Positions 33,635-42,520 of a stretch of 64,000 nucleotides of DNA are shown here, in pieces. Position numbers and translations under genes: made by a program. Below the pieces are notes generated by a model, which was not told the DNA's origin, searched no databases, and saw only the letters and a program-made list of their open reading frames with translations. Within the stretch, counting starts at the first letter, position 1; each line of letters begins with the position of its first letter. The stretch lies in the NCBI GenBank assembly GCA_002420115.1, contig DIHK01000066.1, forward strand, positions 252,461-316,460, given 5' to 3'. The stretch is from Nitrospira sp. UBA5698. GTDB taxonomy: Bacteria > Nitrospirota > Nitrospiria > Nitrospirales > Nitrospiraceae.

Positions 33635-34507
33635 TCAGACCGAGGCCGTCATCTTGCGACGGGCTAATCCAACCAATCCAATCACCCCACTCCCGAACAG
33701 CCAGGCTGCAGCTGGAATCGGTACCGGCGCAAAGTCGAAGTGAAACGTCCCGGAGTTTTGCAACGTTCCATTCAAATCGATCAGTCGAAACGCGGCTGAG
33801 TAGCGCGCTTGTGTATTCTCTGTGGTGAAAAAGTTGGGGCGAAACGACAGGAAATTCCCATCGCCCAGCTCATAGGTCTGGCCGATTGCCGAGAGAATCG
33901 TTGTCCCTGTATCATCCGCCACCTGGAGGCCCGGTGTCAGGCTGACTAACTCTAGAGCTACGTTGGTATTGTTCAGTGGATTAGCCCACCGGTTGTTCGA
34001 ACTCGTGAACAGATAATGTTCCAGTGTTCCCGGAGCGGCCCCGCTCAAGCTTTGCGTGGATTCCCACTGCAGGTCGCTGTATTCCAACCCTGGCACAGCC
34101 TGACTGACCCACTTGCCGGCTTGCGTTCCCTGTCCTGGAAATAACGGTAGTGGCGCCTGATTTGTGAAGGTTTCTGGAATACGGTTGTTCGTGTTTGTCC
34201 CGTTCACGGTTGGTGAAGCTGCCGGGCCTGAATAACTCCACGCGCCGATCCCATGATAGTGACTGTTGGCCGGAGTCGTATCGTCGGGATGCGCAAATAG
34301 AAACGTCAGCCGGCCAAAGTTTGGATTGGGAAGACCGGCGTACGTACCGGTCGCAATTGTCTGTAGGCCATCGACTCCGACGTAGTACTCCACCAGGCTG
34401 GCCTGGGCCATGCTGGCCCAACTCAAGGTCGCGCCGAGCAGAGTCGTGCCGACCCATCTGATTGCCAACTGTTTCCACCTCGCTCCCGCACTCTCTGATC
34501 TATCCAT
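33635..34507 (-). CDS. PEP-CTERM protein, All3515-like (Zur-repressed family in cyanobacteria)
   Basis: This 290-residue exported protein has a signal peptide (VGTTLLGATLSWASMAQAS), a body with SLVEYYVGVDGLQTI, TGTYAGLPNPNFGRLTFLFA and HPDDTTPANSHYHGIGAWSY, and a C-terminal sorting signal VPIPAAAWLFGSGVIGLVGL followed by ARRK. The body matches what I remember of the All3515 family, described as Zur-repressed in Anabaena; this identity needs checking. His residues in the central block could bind zinc. ATG 34507 fits best, with GGAGGG just upstream; no copy of the operator repeat is seen upstream. Confidence 0.65.
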   Translation of the reverse strand: MDRSESAGARWKQLAIRWVGTTLLGATLSWASMAQASLVEYYVGVDGLQTIATGTYAGLPNPNFGRLTFLFAHPDDTTPANSHYHGIGAWSYSGPAASPTVNGTNTNNRIPETFTNQAPLPLFPGQGTQAGKWVSQAVPGLEYSDLQWESTQSLSGAAPGTLEHYLFTSSNNRWANPLNNTNVALELVSLTPGLQVADDTGTTILSAIGQTYELGDGNFLSFRPNFFTTENTQARYSAAFRLIDLNGTLQNSGTFHFDFAPVPIPAAAWLFGSGVIGLVGLARRKMTASV

Positions 34508-35241
34508 CATACCCTCCATGGCTGTACTTAACACCCCGACGAGCCCGATGCTCGTGGGCGCTCATGTGAGCCAGCGTGTTGTATAGAGCGGCAAGCGTGA
34601 CAGGGGCGAGTGTTTTTTTATGAGTAGCTCGGATCATCCAACAGACGGTCGTTTTCGGGATCGGCCTGGAAACATGACCGACTGGTTCCGAACAGCCTCA
34701 TGATGTGACTGTGCTTATCATTTTTCGGTGCGCCAAGGTCGTCAACTCAATCATGCCGTTACTGAATAGCTGAGTAGTGACGGCTTAGTTCTGCCGATCG
34801 CATCAAAAGCTCGTCCATCGTCAGCATCGGGCTTCTGTCGATGGTTGCTCCTACTGGGAACTGCCTCATTTTTACATCATTGGCATTTCCGCCAAATCGG
34901 CATGCCTCCGACTCTATGGTATCAACCGTTCATTGATTGGTTCGGACTGTTCATTGGAAAGTTGTGGCGCCCTGGACTTTGTGGCTTTTATACAGCGCAC
35001 CGCGCAGGCGTATAGGAGTGTGAGACAGACAGCAGAGCTATCCGGCTCGTGCAAGTTTCTAACGGGAGTGTCGGCTGCCTGGAGCTTCTCCAAGGTTTTC
35101 GTCACGAATGCGCTGGAAGGATAGTGCTTTCAAGCGATGGCAATGGTAAGGGCGTTAGTGCTGGATAAAGAATGGGCGGTGCCGGCTGGGTATAGCCTGC
35201 TCATCGCGGGTGCTGTACTTACCAAAATCCAACGAATGGCA
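34508..35241. other. intergenic stretch, two hairpins and no gene recognised
   Basis: Between the PEP-CTERM gene and aroG, about 730 bases hold no convincing gene. I see an inverted repeat ACGAGC-CCGAT-GCTCGT at about 34539-34556 near the PEP-CTERM start, and a stem GCCGTTACT/AGTGACGGC (34755-34763, 34776-34784; one wobble). Short frames on both strands overlap each other at 34914-35124 without family resemblance. Confidence 0.4.
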
Positions 35242-36300
35242 TTAGGCAGGGCGAGGAGTAATCGCTTCTGCCAATTGCATGAGGAGGGTGGCGGTCTCGT
35301 CCCAACCCAGACAGGCATCGGTAATGGAGACACCGTGTTGAAGGGCCACGCCTTGCTTCCAGGCTTGTTTGCCGGGGTTTAAATTGCTTTCGAGCATGAG
35401 TCCCATAATGGTCTGGCGGCCTTCGCGGAACTGCCTTAGGACCTCTTGGGCGACGAATCCTTGGCGGGTATGATCTTTTTTTGAGTTGTCGTGCGAACAA
35501 TCGATCATGATGGGACGGGCAATACCTTCTCCTTCGACTGCCGCTTCGGCTTTGGCGACGTGTTCTGCTTCGTAGTTGGTTTTTCCGCCCCCGCCACGAA
35601 GCACGATATGGCGGTCTGGGTTGCCCATGGTTCTGATGATGGCTGTTTGGCCGTCGGCATTGATGCCAACGAAATGATGTGATGTGCGGGCGGATGTCAT
35701 GGCGTTGACGGCGACATGGAGACTGCCCTCGGTACCGTTCTTAAACCCAACGGGCATAGAAACTCCGCTGGCCATTTCTCGATGGGTTTGGCTTTCGGTT
35801 GTACGGGCTCCGATGGCCGCCCAACTGATGAGATCGGCGACGTACTGCGGGCTGATCGGATCCAGCAGCTCTGTCCCGCAGGGGAGGCCCAACTGGTTGA
35901 TCTTGAGGAGAATGGCCCTCGCCAACTCCACTCCCGTTGCGATATCGCAGGTTCCGTCTAGATGTGGGTCATTGATGAGTCCCTTCCATCCGACCGTGGT
36001 CCTCGGCTTTTCAAAGTAGGTCCGCATCACGATCAGGAGTCGGTCACGCAGGGTATCAGCGACAGGTTTCAGCTTAGCGGCATATTCATAGGCGGCATTG
36101 GGGTCATGAATCGAGCAGGGGCCCACGATGACCAGAAGCCGGTCGCGGTCTTGTCCATGAAGAATGCGGCGAATCGCTTCTCTGGTTTCTACGACGAGCG
36201 CCGCGGCCTGATCAGTAATCGGGAGTTTGGTCTTGATGGCGCGGGGAGAGGGCAGCGCTTTAATCTCAATAACGTGTTGATTGTCGATCGGTCTATTCAT
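35242..36300 (-). CDS. aroG: DAHP synthase, class I (AroG/F/H type)
   Basis: The 352-residue enzyme condenses phosphoenolpyruvate and erythrose 4-phosphate in the first step of the shikimate pathway. Conserved blocks are LLVIVGPCSIHD, MRTYFEKPRTTVGWKGLI, GTELLDPISPQY, SQTHREMASGVSMPVGFKNG, and CSHDNSKKDH. The metal-site Cys lies in GPCSIHD. Which amino acid inhibits it cannot be told from sequence. It is transcribed alone, away from the neighbouring genes. Confidence 0.95.
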   Translation of the reverse strand: MNRPIDNQHVIEIKALPSPRAIKTKLPITDQAAALVVETREAIRRILHGQDRDRLLVIVGPCSIHDPNAAYEYAAKLKPVADTLRDRLLIVMRTYFEKPRTTVGWKGLINDPHLDGTCDIATGVELARAILLKINQLGLPCGTELLDPISPQYVADLISWAAIGARTTESQTHREMASGVSMPVGFKNGTEGSLHVAVNAMTSARTSHHFVGINADGQTAIIRTMGNPDRHIVLRGGGGKTNYEAEHVAKAEAAVEGEGIARPIMIDCSHDNSKKDHTRQGFVAQEVLRQFREGRQTIMGLMLESNLNPGKQAWKQGVALQHGVSITDACLGWDETATLLMQLAEAITPRPA

Positions 36301-36479
36301 GGTCTGCTATGCAGTATATAGTTCGGCTCTCAATGGGATCTTACCTTGAGGGGGCAACACTCTAACGAATCGTAGCAGAAAAGTCCATATCGGTTATGAG
36401 GACGTCAACCAGATGGCATCATGACGCCTGGTCGTGGTGGTTCTTGCAATTCTGACTGACGGGTGCCTATTCTACTGCC

Positions 36480-36809
36480 ATGTTTTTGAGAAGGTTTAGA
36501 TATCTCTTCCCGTTCCTCCGCTTAGGAATGGCTGTGGGGATGATTTGTCTCATCCTGGGGCTGGCGCCTTTTGCCGTGGCTCAGGATGTTCACCATGAAT
36601 TGGCCGCTGCCGATACGGACGGCCATGAACATTCGGACACCGACATCTGTCAGTGGGTTCAGCATCATATTGCCGGGTCGGTTGATCTGGATGTTCCGCG
36701 ATGTGCTGTCTGTAACGTTGTTTGGCAGCAAGCGCCTCCGTCTGATTCTATCCTTCTCTCAGCGATCCTCTTACTCGTTGGTCCTTCCCGAGCCCCTCCT
36801 CAGGTATAG
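36480..36809 (+). CDS. small membrane protein with His motif, copy 4 (DUF2946-like)
   Basis: The 109-residue protein has an N-terminal membrane helix (LGMAVGMICLILGLAPFAV), a strongly His/Asp-rich block (DVHHELAAADTDGHEHSDTD, then CQWVQHHIAG), a C-x-x-C (CAVC) and a C-terminal hydrophobic stretch ending PSRAPPQV. It is the fourth relative of the 1706, 15092 and 22119 proteins, but more diverged and with more potential metal ligands. It lies 110 bases upstream of a TonB receptor, so the family tracks with metal uptake. Start at ATG 36480 lacks a clear ribosome site. Confidence 0.65.
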   Translation: MFLRRFRYLFPFLRLGMAVGMICLILGLAPFAVAQDVHHELAAADTDGHEHSDTDICQWVQHHIAGSVDLDVPRCAVCNVVWQQAPPSDSILLSAILLLVGPSRAPPQV

Positions 36810-36919
36810 CTGAGCGAGCATATCCAGTAGGCAGGATGGGTTGAGTGGCCACGCGATCTGCGTACGGCTGTTCTGCCCCTTCTGTTTTATCACCAGTGAG
36901 TTTGTGAGCGAGGAGGGAC

Positions 36920-39340
36920 ATGATGTATTCGTTCGTGAGACGTGTGTTGAATGTGACGCTTCGATTGACGGTCGCCGCAGTCGTATGTGGAACGTATTCC
37001 ATCAGCTACGCTGAGGATCAAGAGCCGACCAAGACGATCAAGGGGGTTGTCCAAAATCAGGACCTTCGGCGGGTGCCGCAGGCGGTCATTGAGGTCAAAA
37101 GCCAAGAAGGTGACATGGTATCCACCGGGGTCTCGAACGATGCCGGGGAGTTCAAGGTGACTGTCCCTGATGATGGCACGTATTCCGTCAGTGCTGTGCA
37201 AGAGACCTATCGGAGTGAATATGTGGTACTGGCATTGGGAGAAGAGCCTCTGAAACCAGTCACTCTGACCCTTTCCAAGACCAAGGAGGTGTCGCTGGAG
37301 GTGGTAGCACCCTTGCCGCCGATCAACACCAAGTCGTCCAGCGAGACCTATTCACTCAGTCGGAAGGAAATCGACATCCTTCCGCGAGGCAACAATAACG
37401 AGCTTCATGACGTGCTGCTAACGATTCCTGGCGCGGCCTATGGATCGTTGAAGCAGGTTCATATTAGACAGGATCATGCCAACTTACAGTTGAGGATCGA
37501 CGGCGTGCCGATTCCTGAGACGGTCTCCTCGACCTTTTCCGACGTGATTTCACCGAGAGCTTGGGAGCGGGCCGACATTGTACTCGGTGGTATGGAAGCG
37601 AATGTGGGCAATAAGACGACTGCGCTCATCGATATTACGACGAAGAGCGGCACAAAGCCGGGATTCGGATCGGTCCAGATGTTCGGCGGGTCGAATAAGA
37701 CGATCAACCCGTCATTCGAGTACGGGGGTACGATCGGAGAGAAGTTCCGGTATTACTTTTTGAACAGCCATACGGCGACGAATCGAGGCATCGAGCCGCC
37801 CACCGCTGGCCACTCCATTTTCCACGGGCAGAGCGAGCGGAACCAGACGATGTTCCGTGGCGACTATCAGCTGGACAACAATAACAATTTTACTTTCTTG
37901 TTCTTAAACTCTATCGCGAAATATCAGATCCCGACATCCCCTGGGCTGGAGGCAAACCCGACGATTCTCGGCTTATTGCCCGGAGGGTTTACGCCGGTGC
38001 CATCGGAAAGGGTGGATGAAAATCAGAAAGAGAATAACCAATACGGCCACCTGGTGTGGCGGCGCGATATCAATACCAGAAACTTTTTCAGTTTGGCCGG
38101 GTACTTTCGTCATACCAGAGCCACCTTTCGAACAGATCCGTTGAATGTCCTCGCCTATGTGCCGGAGGTCGAAGAACCCTTCTCGGCCGGGAGTCAAGAC
38201 CGCACGGGCTATTCCGGTGGTGTGCGTTTGGACTACACGTATGTTCACAGCAAGGAACACTTGATCAAGGCTGGATTCCAAGTCGATCGGACCCAAGCGA
38301 TCAACAAGACCAGACTGTTTACCTTTCTGGATGACGGCGTTGGAAATCCGACCGGAGGTGTGATTACCCCTGGTGGCGATAACCGGCTCATTGGGTGGCG
38401 GCAAGAGTTCTGGATTCAGGATCAGTGGACGCCGAATGAACATTGGACCGTTAACATTGGGCTTCGTGCGGACACGGTGCAGTATCTCCGTGATGAAGGG
38501 CAGATCAGCCCGCGAGTCGGTGTCACGTACCGATACAACCCGGCCCACGCCTTCCATGCGTACTATGGACGGCTCTTTACCCCCCCGAATCTCGAGCGGC
38601 TTGCACTTGCTAGCTTGAATTTGGACGGAACCAAGGCGAACCCTGAAGACACTACCGATAATCAGCCCCGGGCTGAGCGGGCCCATTACTTCCAAATCGG
38701 GAGCGTCCATGCCCTGACGGATTGGGCGACCCTTCAGCTCACGGGGTATTACAAGCTCGCTAATTATATGTCGGACGCACACCAGTTAGGTACGACGCCT
38801 TTGCTGAACTATATTGCCTTTGAACGGGGATGGACCAGGGGTGCCGATGCTGCGCTCAAGGTCTGGTTCATGGAGAATCTCTCGGGTCGTGCCAACATCG
38901 CCTGGGGACAGTGCAAAGGCTATGGTTTGCAGTCCGGGCATAATCTGGTGCATTTTGAAGAAATCGCCGATATCAACTCGCGTAGCGGCGTCCATTGCGA
39001 TCATCAGCAGACACTGACGGCCTCGGGGATCCTGAGTTACCGATTGCTCGATCGAACGACCTTCACCGGGCAGGTGCTCTTTGCATCGGGATTGCGGACG
39101 GCAGAAGAGGGTGCCAAGACCAACTCGAGCCATAGTCCGACCTACACGATCTATAACTTTTCGATCAGCCATGTCATTCCCTTACCGTGGCACGGCCAGA
39201 AGTTTGTCGTCGGGTTTGATATCGTGAATGCATTGGATCAAAAGTACTTTATCAACCAGGGCGAAGGCAGCATTGGTCTCGGTGTCTCTCATGCCGGGAT
39301 GCCGCGCTCCTTCTTCTTTCGCGGACAGTGGTTCTTCTAG
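36920..39340 (+). CDS. TonB-dependent receptor with carboxypeptidase-regulatory-like N-terminal domain
   Basis: The 806-residue outer-membrane protein begins with a signal peptide (residues 1-31), then a beta-sandwich domain (IKGVVQNQDLRRVPQAVIEV, DAGEFKVTVPDDGTYSVSAV), a plug (SLSRKEIDILPRGNNNELHD, IPGAAYGSLKQVHIRQD, LRIDGVPIP), and a barrel ending with RSFFFRGQWFF. This architecture, common for large or polymer-like substrates, is also found among metal receptors. It differs from the siderophore receptors at 2 and 23860. The flanking His-motif protein and TonB-like protein suggest a metal complex, but the ligand is unknown. Confidence 0.92.
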   Translation: MMYSFVRRVLNVTLRLTVAAVVCGTYSISYAEDQEPTKTIKGVVQNQDLRRVPQAVIEVKSQEGDMVSTGVSNDAGEFKVTVPDDGTYSVSAVQETYRSEYVVLALGEEPLKPVTLTLSKTKEVSLEVVAPLPPINTKSSSETYSLSRKEIDILPRGNNNELHDVLLTIPGAAYGSLKQVHIRQDHANLQLRIDGVPIPETVSSTFSDVISPRAWERADIVLGGMEANVGNKTTALIDITTKSGTKPGFGSVQMFGGSNKTINPSFEYGGTIGEKFRYYFLNSHTATNRGIEPPTAGHSIFHGQSERNQTMFRGDYQLDNNNNFTFLFLNSIAKYQIPTSPGLEANPTILGLLPGGFTPVPSERVDENQKENNQYGHLVWRRDINTRNFFSLAGYFRHTRATFRTDPLNVLAYVPEVEEPFSAGSQDRTGYSGGVRLDYTYVHSKEHLIKAGFQVDRTQAINKTRLFTFLDDGVGNPTGGVITPGGDNRLIGWRQEFWIQDQWTPNEHWTVNIGLRADTVQYLRDEGQISPRVGVTYRYNPAHAFHAYYGRLFTPPNLERLALASLNLDGTKANPEDTTDNQPRAERAHYFQIGSVHALTDWATLQLTGYYKLANYMSDAHQLGTTPLLNYIAFERGWTRGADAALKVWFMENLSGRANIAWGQCKGYGLQSGHNLVHFEEIADINSRSGVHCDHQQTLTASGILSYRLLDRTTFTGQVLFASGLRTAEEGAKTNSSHSPTYTIYNFSISHVIPLPWHGQKFVVGFDIVNALDQKYFINQGEGSIGLGVSHAGMPRSFFFRGQWFF

Positions 39341-39341
39341 T

Positions 39342-39466
39342 CGGATGCTGAAACGGGCCATCAACTGCGTTCTCGGCTTGTGCGAATCCTCAACGTACCC
39401 CAGAGGGTACGCCTCCGGTTCGCACATTGCCTGCGGCCTTGTTGAATGGCCCGTTTGAGCATCCGG
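39342..39466. repeat. long nested palindromic intergenic repeat
   Basis: The outer arms CGGATGCTGAAACGGGCCAT (from 39342) and ATGGCCCGTTTGAGCATCCG (to 39465) are near-perfect complements. Inside, TGCGAA pairs with TTCGCA and CGTACCC with GGGTACG around a 4-base loop. The element is about 125 bases and starts just after the receptor stop, so it also could serve as a terminator. I associate such nested elements with multi-copy repeats in Nitrospira genomes; only one copy is seen in this window. Confidence 0.7.
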
Positions 39467-39607
39467 TAGAGAGGGGATTTCGACCTTCGGGAGTCACGCG
39501 CGTCTTGGCGCGCCTCGCTGAGTCGGCGAAGCAGGGGGTCGAGCGTGGGCTGCTAAGAACCGTGGGCCGTTTGAGCCTCCGATCATTGATAGCGTAGAAT
39601 GGGGATT

Positions 39608-40036
39608 ATGCAAAGTATTCATAGGTTACTCTGTATTGTTGTCCTGGTTTGGCCGGTTGCGCTCTATGCCGCAGTCGACGACGAAGCCACGCATGAGAGT
39701 GATCACGAAGAAGATGTGCTGGAGTTGCCTGAGGTCCATGTTCATGGATTGTCTCTCAATAAAGATCAGCAGTTAGGCCCTGTGGCTAAGTCCACTCCCT
39801 GGCCTGCTATCCCCACCTCACTTAATGGGCAAGAGATCGATGATTGGATGAAGGCACGCCTGTTGGTCTCCAAGCATGCGAAGGTCAGTGTTGTCGTATT
39901 GGAACCTTGCAAACATCGTGAGCTGACGACGGCTGGGGTTAAGGCCCTCGGACGGTGGACATTTGAACCTCAAATGAAGGGTGATGATCCAATCGATGGT
40001 GAGCTGACGGTCCGTATCCATTTTCGAACCAGGTAG
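39608..40036 (+). CDS. exported TonB C-terminal-domain-like protein
   Basis: About 142 residues, with a signal peptide (HRLLCIVVLVWPVALYAA), an acidic His-containing linker (ATHESDHEEDVLELPEVHVH), and a C-terminal part (KVSVVVLEPCKHRELTTAGV, ALGRWTFEPQMKG) that resembles the TonB_C/energy-transducer fold. There is no membrane anchor if the signal is cleaved, so it is unlikely to transduce energy by itself. GGGGA precedes ATG 39608; ATG 39599 is an alternative. It follows the receptor and repeat element. Confidence 0.55.
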   Translation: MQSIHRLLCIVVLVWPVALYAAVDDEATHESDHEEDVLELPEVHVHGLSLNKDQQLGPVAKSTPWPAIPTSLNGQEIDDWMKARLLVSKHAKVSVVVLEPCKHRELTTAGVKALGRWTFEPQMKGDDPIDGELTVRIHFRTR

Positions 40037-40133
40037 GAAGGTCATCGGTCATGAGTCAACGGTCATTGGACAGGAGTAAACAAAGTCCTGAGAATGTTTC
40101 TTTCAATGACCAATGACGTGTGATTGAGCAATC

Positions 40134-40718
40134 ATGACCTTGGACGAGACCCTCTTCCTGGCCATCAACGGCTTGGCCGGCCAGTCAGCAGTCGCCGATT
40201 ACGTGTTTCTGCAACTGGGAAACCGTAGCACGCTCTACGTTCCGGGTGCCTGTGCGATCGCCTATTGGGTGTGGAGCAACTATCGTGAGGCCTTCCTGGG
40301 GGGGCCGGTTTTGGGAGCATCGGTTGGACTAGCCGATTTCTTTGGTGGGCAGCTCAAGTGGGTGTTTGAACGGGTGAGGCCCTGCCGAGCCCTCGCCGAA
40401 GCTGTGAAGATTGAGCCAAGTGGCTGTGGGGGCTTGTTCAGTTTCCCTTCGAATCACGCAACCAATACGGCAGCGATCGCGGCATTTCTCCAAGTCCTCT
40501 ATCCCAAATCTGGTTGGATCAGTTGGCCGATCGTGGCAGTCGCCGGATTTGCCCGCGTCTATGTGGGTGCTCACTATGTGACGGATGTCCTGGGGGGGTG
40601 GGTACTCGGTGGGTTACTCGGTGGCGGAGCCGCATTGGCCCTCCTTCAATGGCCGAAGTTTAGAAAACGGTCCAGTTCGGTGCGGACACCGATCCAAGAA
40701 GCGGACGGGCGATCTTAA
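40134..40718 (+). CDS. PAP2-family membrane phosphatase
   Basis: The 194-residue membrane protein has the three PAP2 blocks: KWVFERVRP (K-x6-R-P), SFPSNHATNTAA (PSxH) and RVYVGAHYVTDVLGG (R-x5-H-x3-D). Such enzymes remove phosphate from lipid phosphates, for example undecaprenyl diphosphate. About five helices are visible. ATG at 40134 gives MTLDETLF. Substrate is not known from sequence, and it is not evidently part of the metal genes. Confidence 0.9.
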   Translation: MTLDETLFLAINGLAGQSAVADYVFLQLGNRSTLYVPGACAIAYWVWSNYREAFLGGPVLGASVGLADFFGGQLKWVFERVRPCRALAEAVKIEPSGCGGLFSFPSNHATNTAAIAAFLQVLYPKSGWISWPIVAVAGFARVYVGAHYVTDVLGGWVLGGLLGGGAALALLQWPKFRKRSSSVRTPIQEADGRS

Positions 40719-40738
40719 GGCCGGAACCGATCCAATCC

Positions 40739-41686
40739 TCACTCAGCACAGGCGAGAAGGGCATCACGCAGGCGATCAATATCGTATCCTCGCCCAATTA
40801 ACACCAGCGCCGGTTTTGGTTCATCCAGCAGGGTGAGTGGGGAGATCGTGGCCTGTCCGGGTAACGCATATTGAAACTCCTGCAGTTCCGGTTCTTTTGC
40901 AAATCGGAAATAGCCTTTGGCCCGTTCGAGTTCCTTGGGGAGGGTCTTGATCCAGGCCAGAAAGCGTTGGCGATTGAGCGGACTCGGCAATGGGACGGTG
41001 GTGGCGATGGGATGATACGGCATTCGCTGATGAGCCTTATGCGATTTGCTGAAGTGCACATTGGTTGGTGTGGCGGGTCTCGTCGAAGAGTGAGGGGATA
41101 GCAGATCTGCCACATTCAGTCGCGCGTGTGATGTCTCCCACAGGCGAGCATAGGGGTTTTGTTCAAGGATCCCAGCCCGGAATCCCTCCCAGTGGCCGGG
41201 GACATAGAGGTCTCGCTTGTTCAGGATGAGTTCATCGGCACAGCGGATTGCTTGCGTGGTCACATAGGCGCTGGAATGACTTTCTTCCGTTGTGATTGGG
41301 TGGAGAAGGGCGATGACTCGTTCAAGTGTGGCCAGCCGAGCGGTATAGGCGTCCGTCACCGCATCAACGACCTCAGCTGGATCTGCCAGTCCTGAACATT
41401 CTAGAATCAACACATCCGACGCATAATCACGAACCAGCTGGGCGACACCCCACGAGAGGTCTTCCTTCGTATCACAACAGACACAACCGCCGGCCAGATT
41501 CATGACCTGCTCGGCAAGCGTCCCGGCCCGAGGGCCATCGATACTGACCGACCCAGCCTCGTTCATGAGGACACCTGTTCGATGCCCTTGAGCCTTCCAA
41601 TGCTCCAGCAGTCGCATCAGGAGCGTTGTTTTGCCGGCACCAAGCGAGCCACAGAGGATGTAGAAGGGAATGGGGGTCAAGCTCAT
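40739..41686 (-). CDS. COG0523 GTPase (metallochaperone), copy 8
   Basis: The 315-residue protein has P-loop GSLGAGKTT, MNEAGSVSIDGPRAG, GGCVCCDTKED, ECSGLADPAEVV and LNKRD. It is the sister of copy 3 at 7125 (same MNEAG and GGCVCCD signature, similar length). It lies alone on the minus strand, 33 kb from copy 3, near the second TonB receptor cluster. No operator copy is seen upstream. The two may serve different clients or conditions. Confidence 0.92.
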   Translation of the reverse strand: MSLTPIPFYILCGSLGAGKTTLLMRLLEHWKAQGHRTGVLMNEAGSVSIDGPRAGTLAEQVMNLAGGCVCCDTKEDLSWGVAQLVRDYASDVLILECSGLADPAEVVDAVTDAYTARLATLERVIALLHPITTEESHSSAYVTTQAIRCADELILNKRDLYVPGHWEGFRAGILEQNPYARLWETSHARLNVADLLSPHSSTRPATPTNVHFSKSHKAHQRMPYHPIATTVPLPSPLNRQRFLAWIKTLPKELERAKGYFRFAKEPELQEFQYALPGQATISPLTLLDEPKPALVLIGRGYDIDRLRDALLACAE

Positions 41687-42252
41687 GCTTATCCGTGTTT
41701 AAACTTGACCATTGTATCGTGATACAGCGACGACGGAAAGTGGATAGGAGAGGCTCAATCTCCGGCTACGCCTGGCTGAGGGGCACGATGTTGGCTTGCA
41801 GCCCTCCCATGTCACCACATTCTGGTGCTGGACCAGACGTGGCCGGAGAACAGGGAACTGTTACTGCGCACCACCAACCTCCCTTAGATATCATTCACAT
41901 ATTGCGGAAGCTAATCTTTGCAGGCAAGCATGCCAGGTACAGAGTTGGTTGCCGCAGCTTACAAGATATCGGTCGATTTGGGGAATGCCTTGCGATCACA
42001 GTATATGCCGAACCTGCCTTGCTTAAGGCAAGTGTAATAGTGTAATCGACATTTCGACCGTGAGTTTCTCTGTGTCAGATGTTATGCAATTGTTTGTGAC
42101 TATGGTAGAAAAGAATGAGGGTGTGCGTGAGTTGAGTGGCGGCTTGTCAACGAGTGAGTGTGGTGACGGAGATCTGCTGTTCTTCGATACTGCATACCCG
42201 GGCTCGATTCGAGTGTGAGAGGCGATTTGAGTCTGACAATCTGGGAGGACAC
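41687..42252. other. intergenic stretch, no gene recognised
   Basis: About 565 bases separate the GTPase from the next gene. Translation in all frames gave no family resemblance. A stem CTTGC-TTAAG-GCAAG lies near 42020 and a direct repeat AGTGTAAT follows it, but no gene is supported. Confidence 0.3.
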
Positions 42253-42432
42253 ATGATCACCTGGTGGCTGCTTGGCGGGCTTGTAACAATGGTGGCCGGA
42301 GTTGTTTTATACCGAGAGTGGAAGATTCGCCGTCCACCCATGTCTGGGTCTGTTTCCGTGATGACAAAGACAACAGATGGCCAGTTGCTTCAGTTTCTAG
42401 TACGACCCACCAGGAAGATCGGCAGGGAGTAG
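42253..42432 (+). CDS. small membrane protein (59 residues)
   Basis: ATG 42253 is preceded by GGGAGG at a good distance. The product has one N-terminal membrane helix (ITWWLLGGLVTMVAGVVLY), a short basic stretch (REWKIRRPP) and a soluble tail. No family is recognised, and the longer frame from 42136 has no ribosome site. It stands alone. Confidence 0.55.
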   Translation: MITWWLLGGLVTMVAGVVLYREWKIRRPPMSGSVSVMTKTTDGQLLQFLVRPTRKIGRE

Positions 42433-42520
42433 GCGGCTGGACGTATGAATCACTGTGTGGGGAAAACGGCCTATCCTTTCATATAGCGTCGTATCCTTGT
42501 GCGAAGCACAGGCTAGGCTG

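Noticed and set aside
34914..35124. Overlapping open frames of about 63 residues on both strands
   Set aside because: They mirror each other, have no ribosome site and no family resemblance; one or both are chance.
42012..42028. CTTGC-TTAAG-GCAAG stem as a third Zur-type operator
   Set aside because: The arms are the wrong sequence (GCAAG rather than TTGCA order) and it lies far from any zinc gene start.
41626..42045. 139-codon frame in the gap after copy 8
   Set aside because: It begins inside the GTPase gene on the other strand and shows no conserved pattern.
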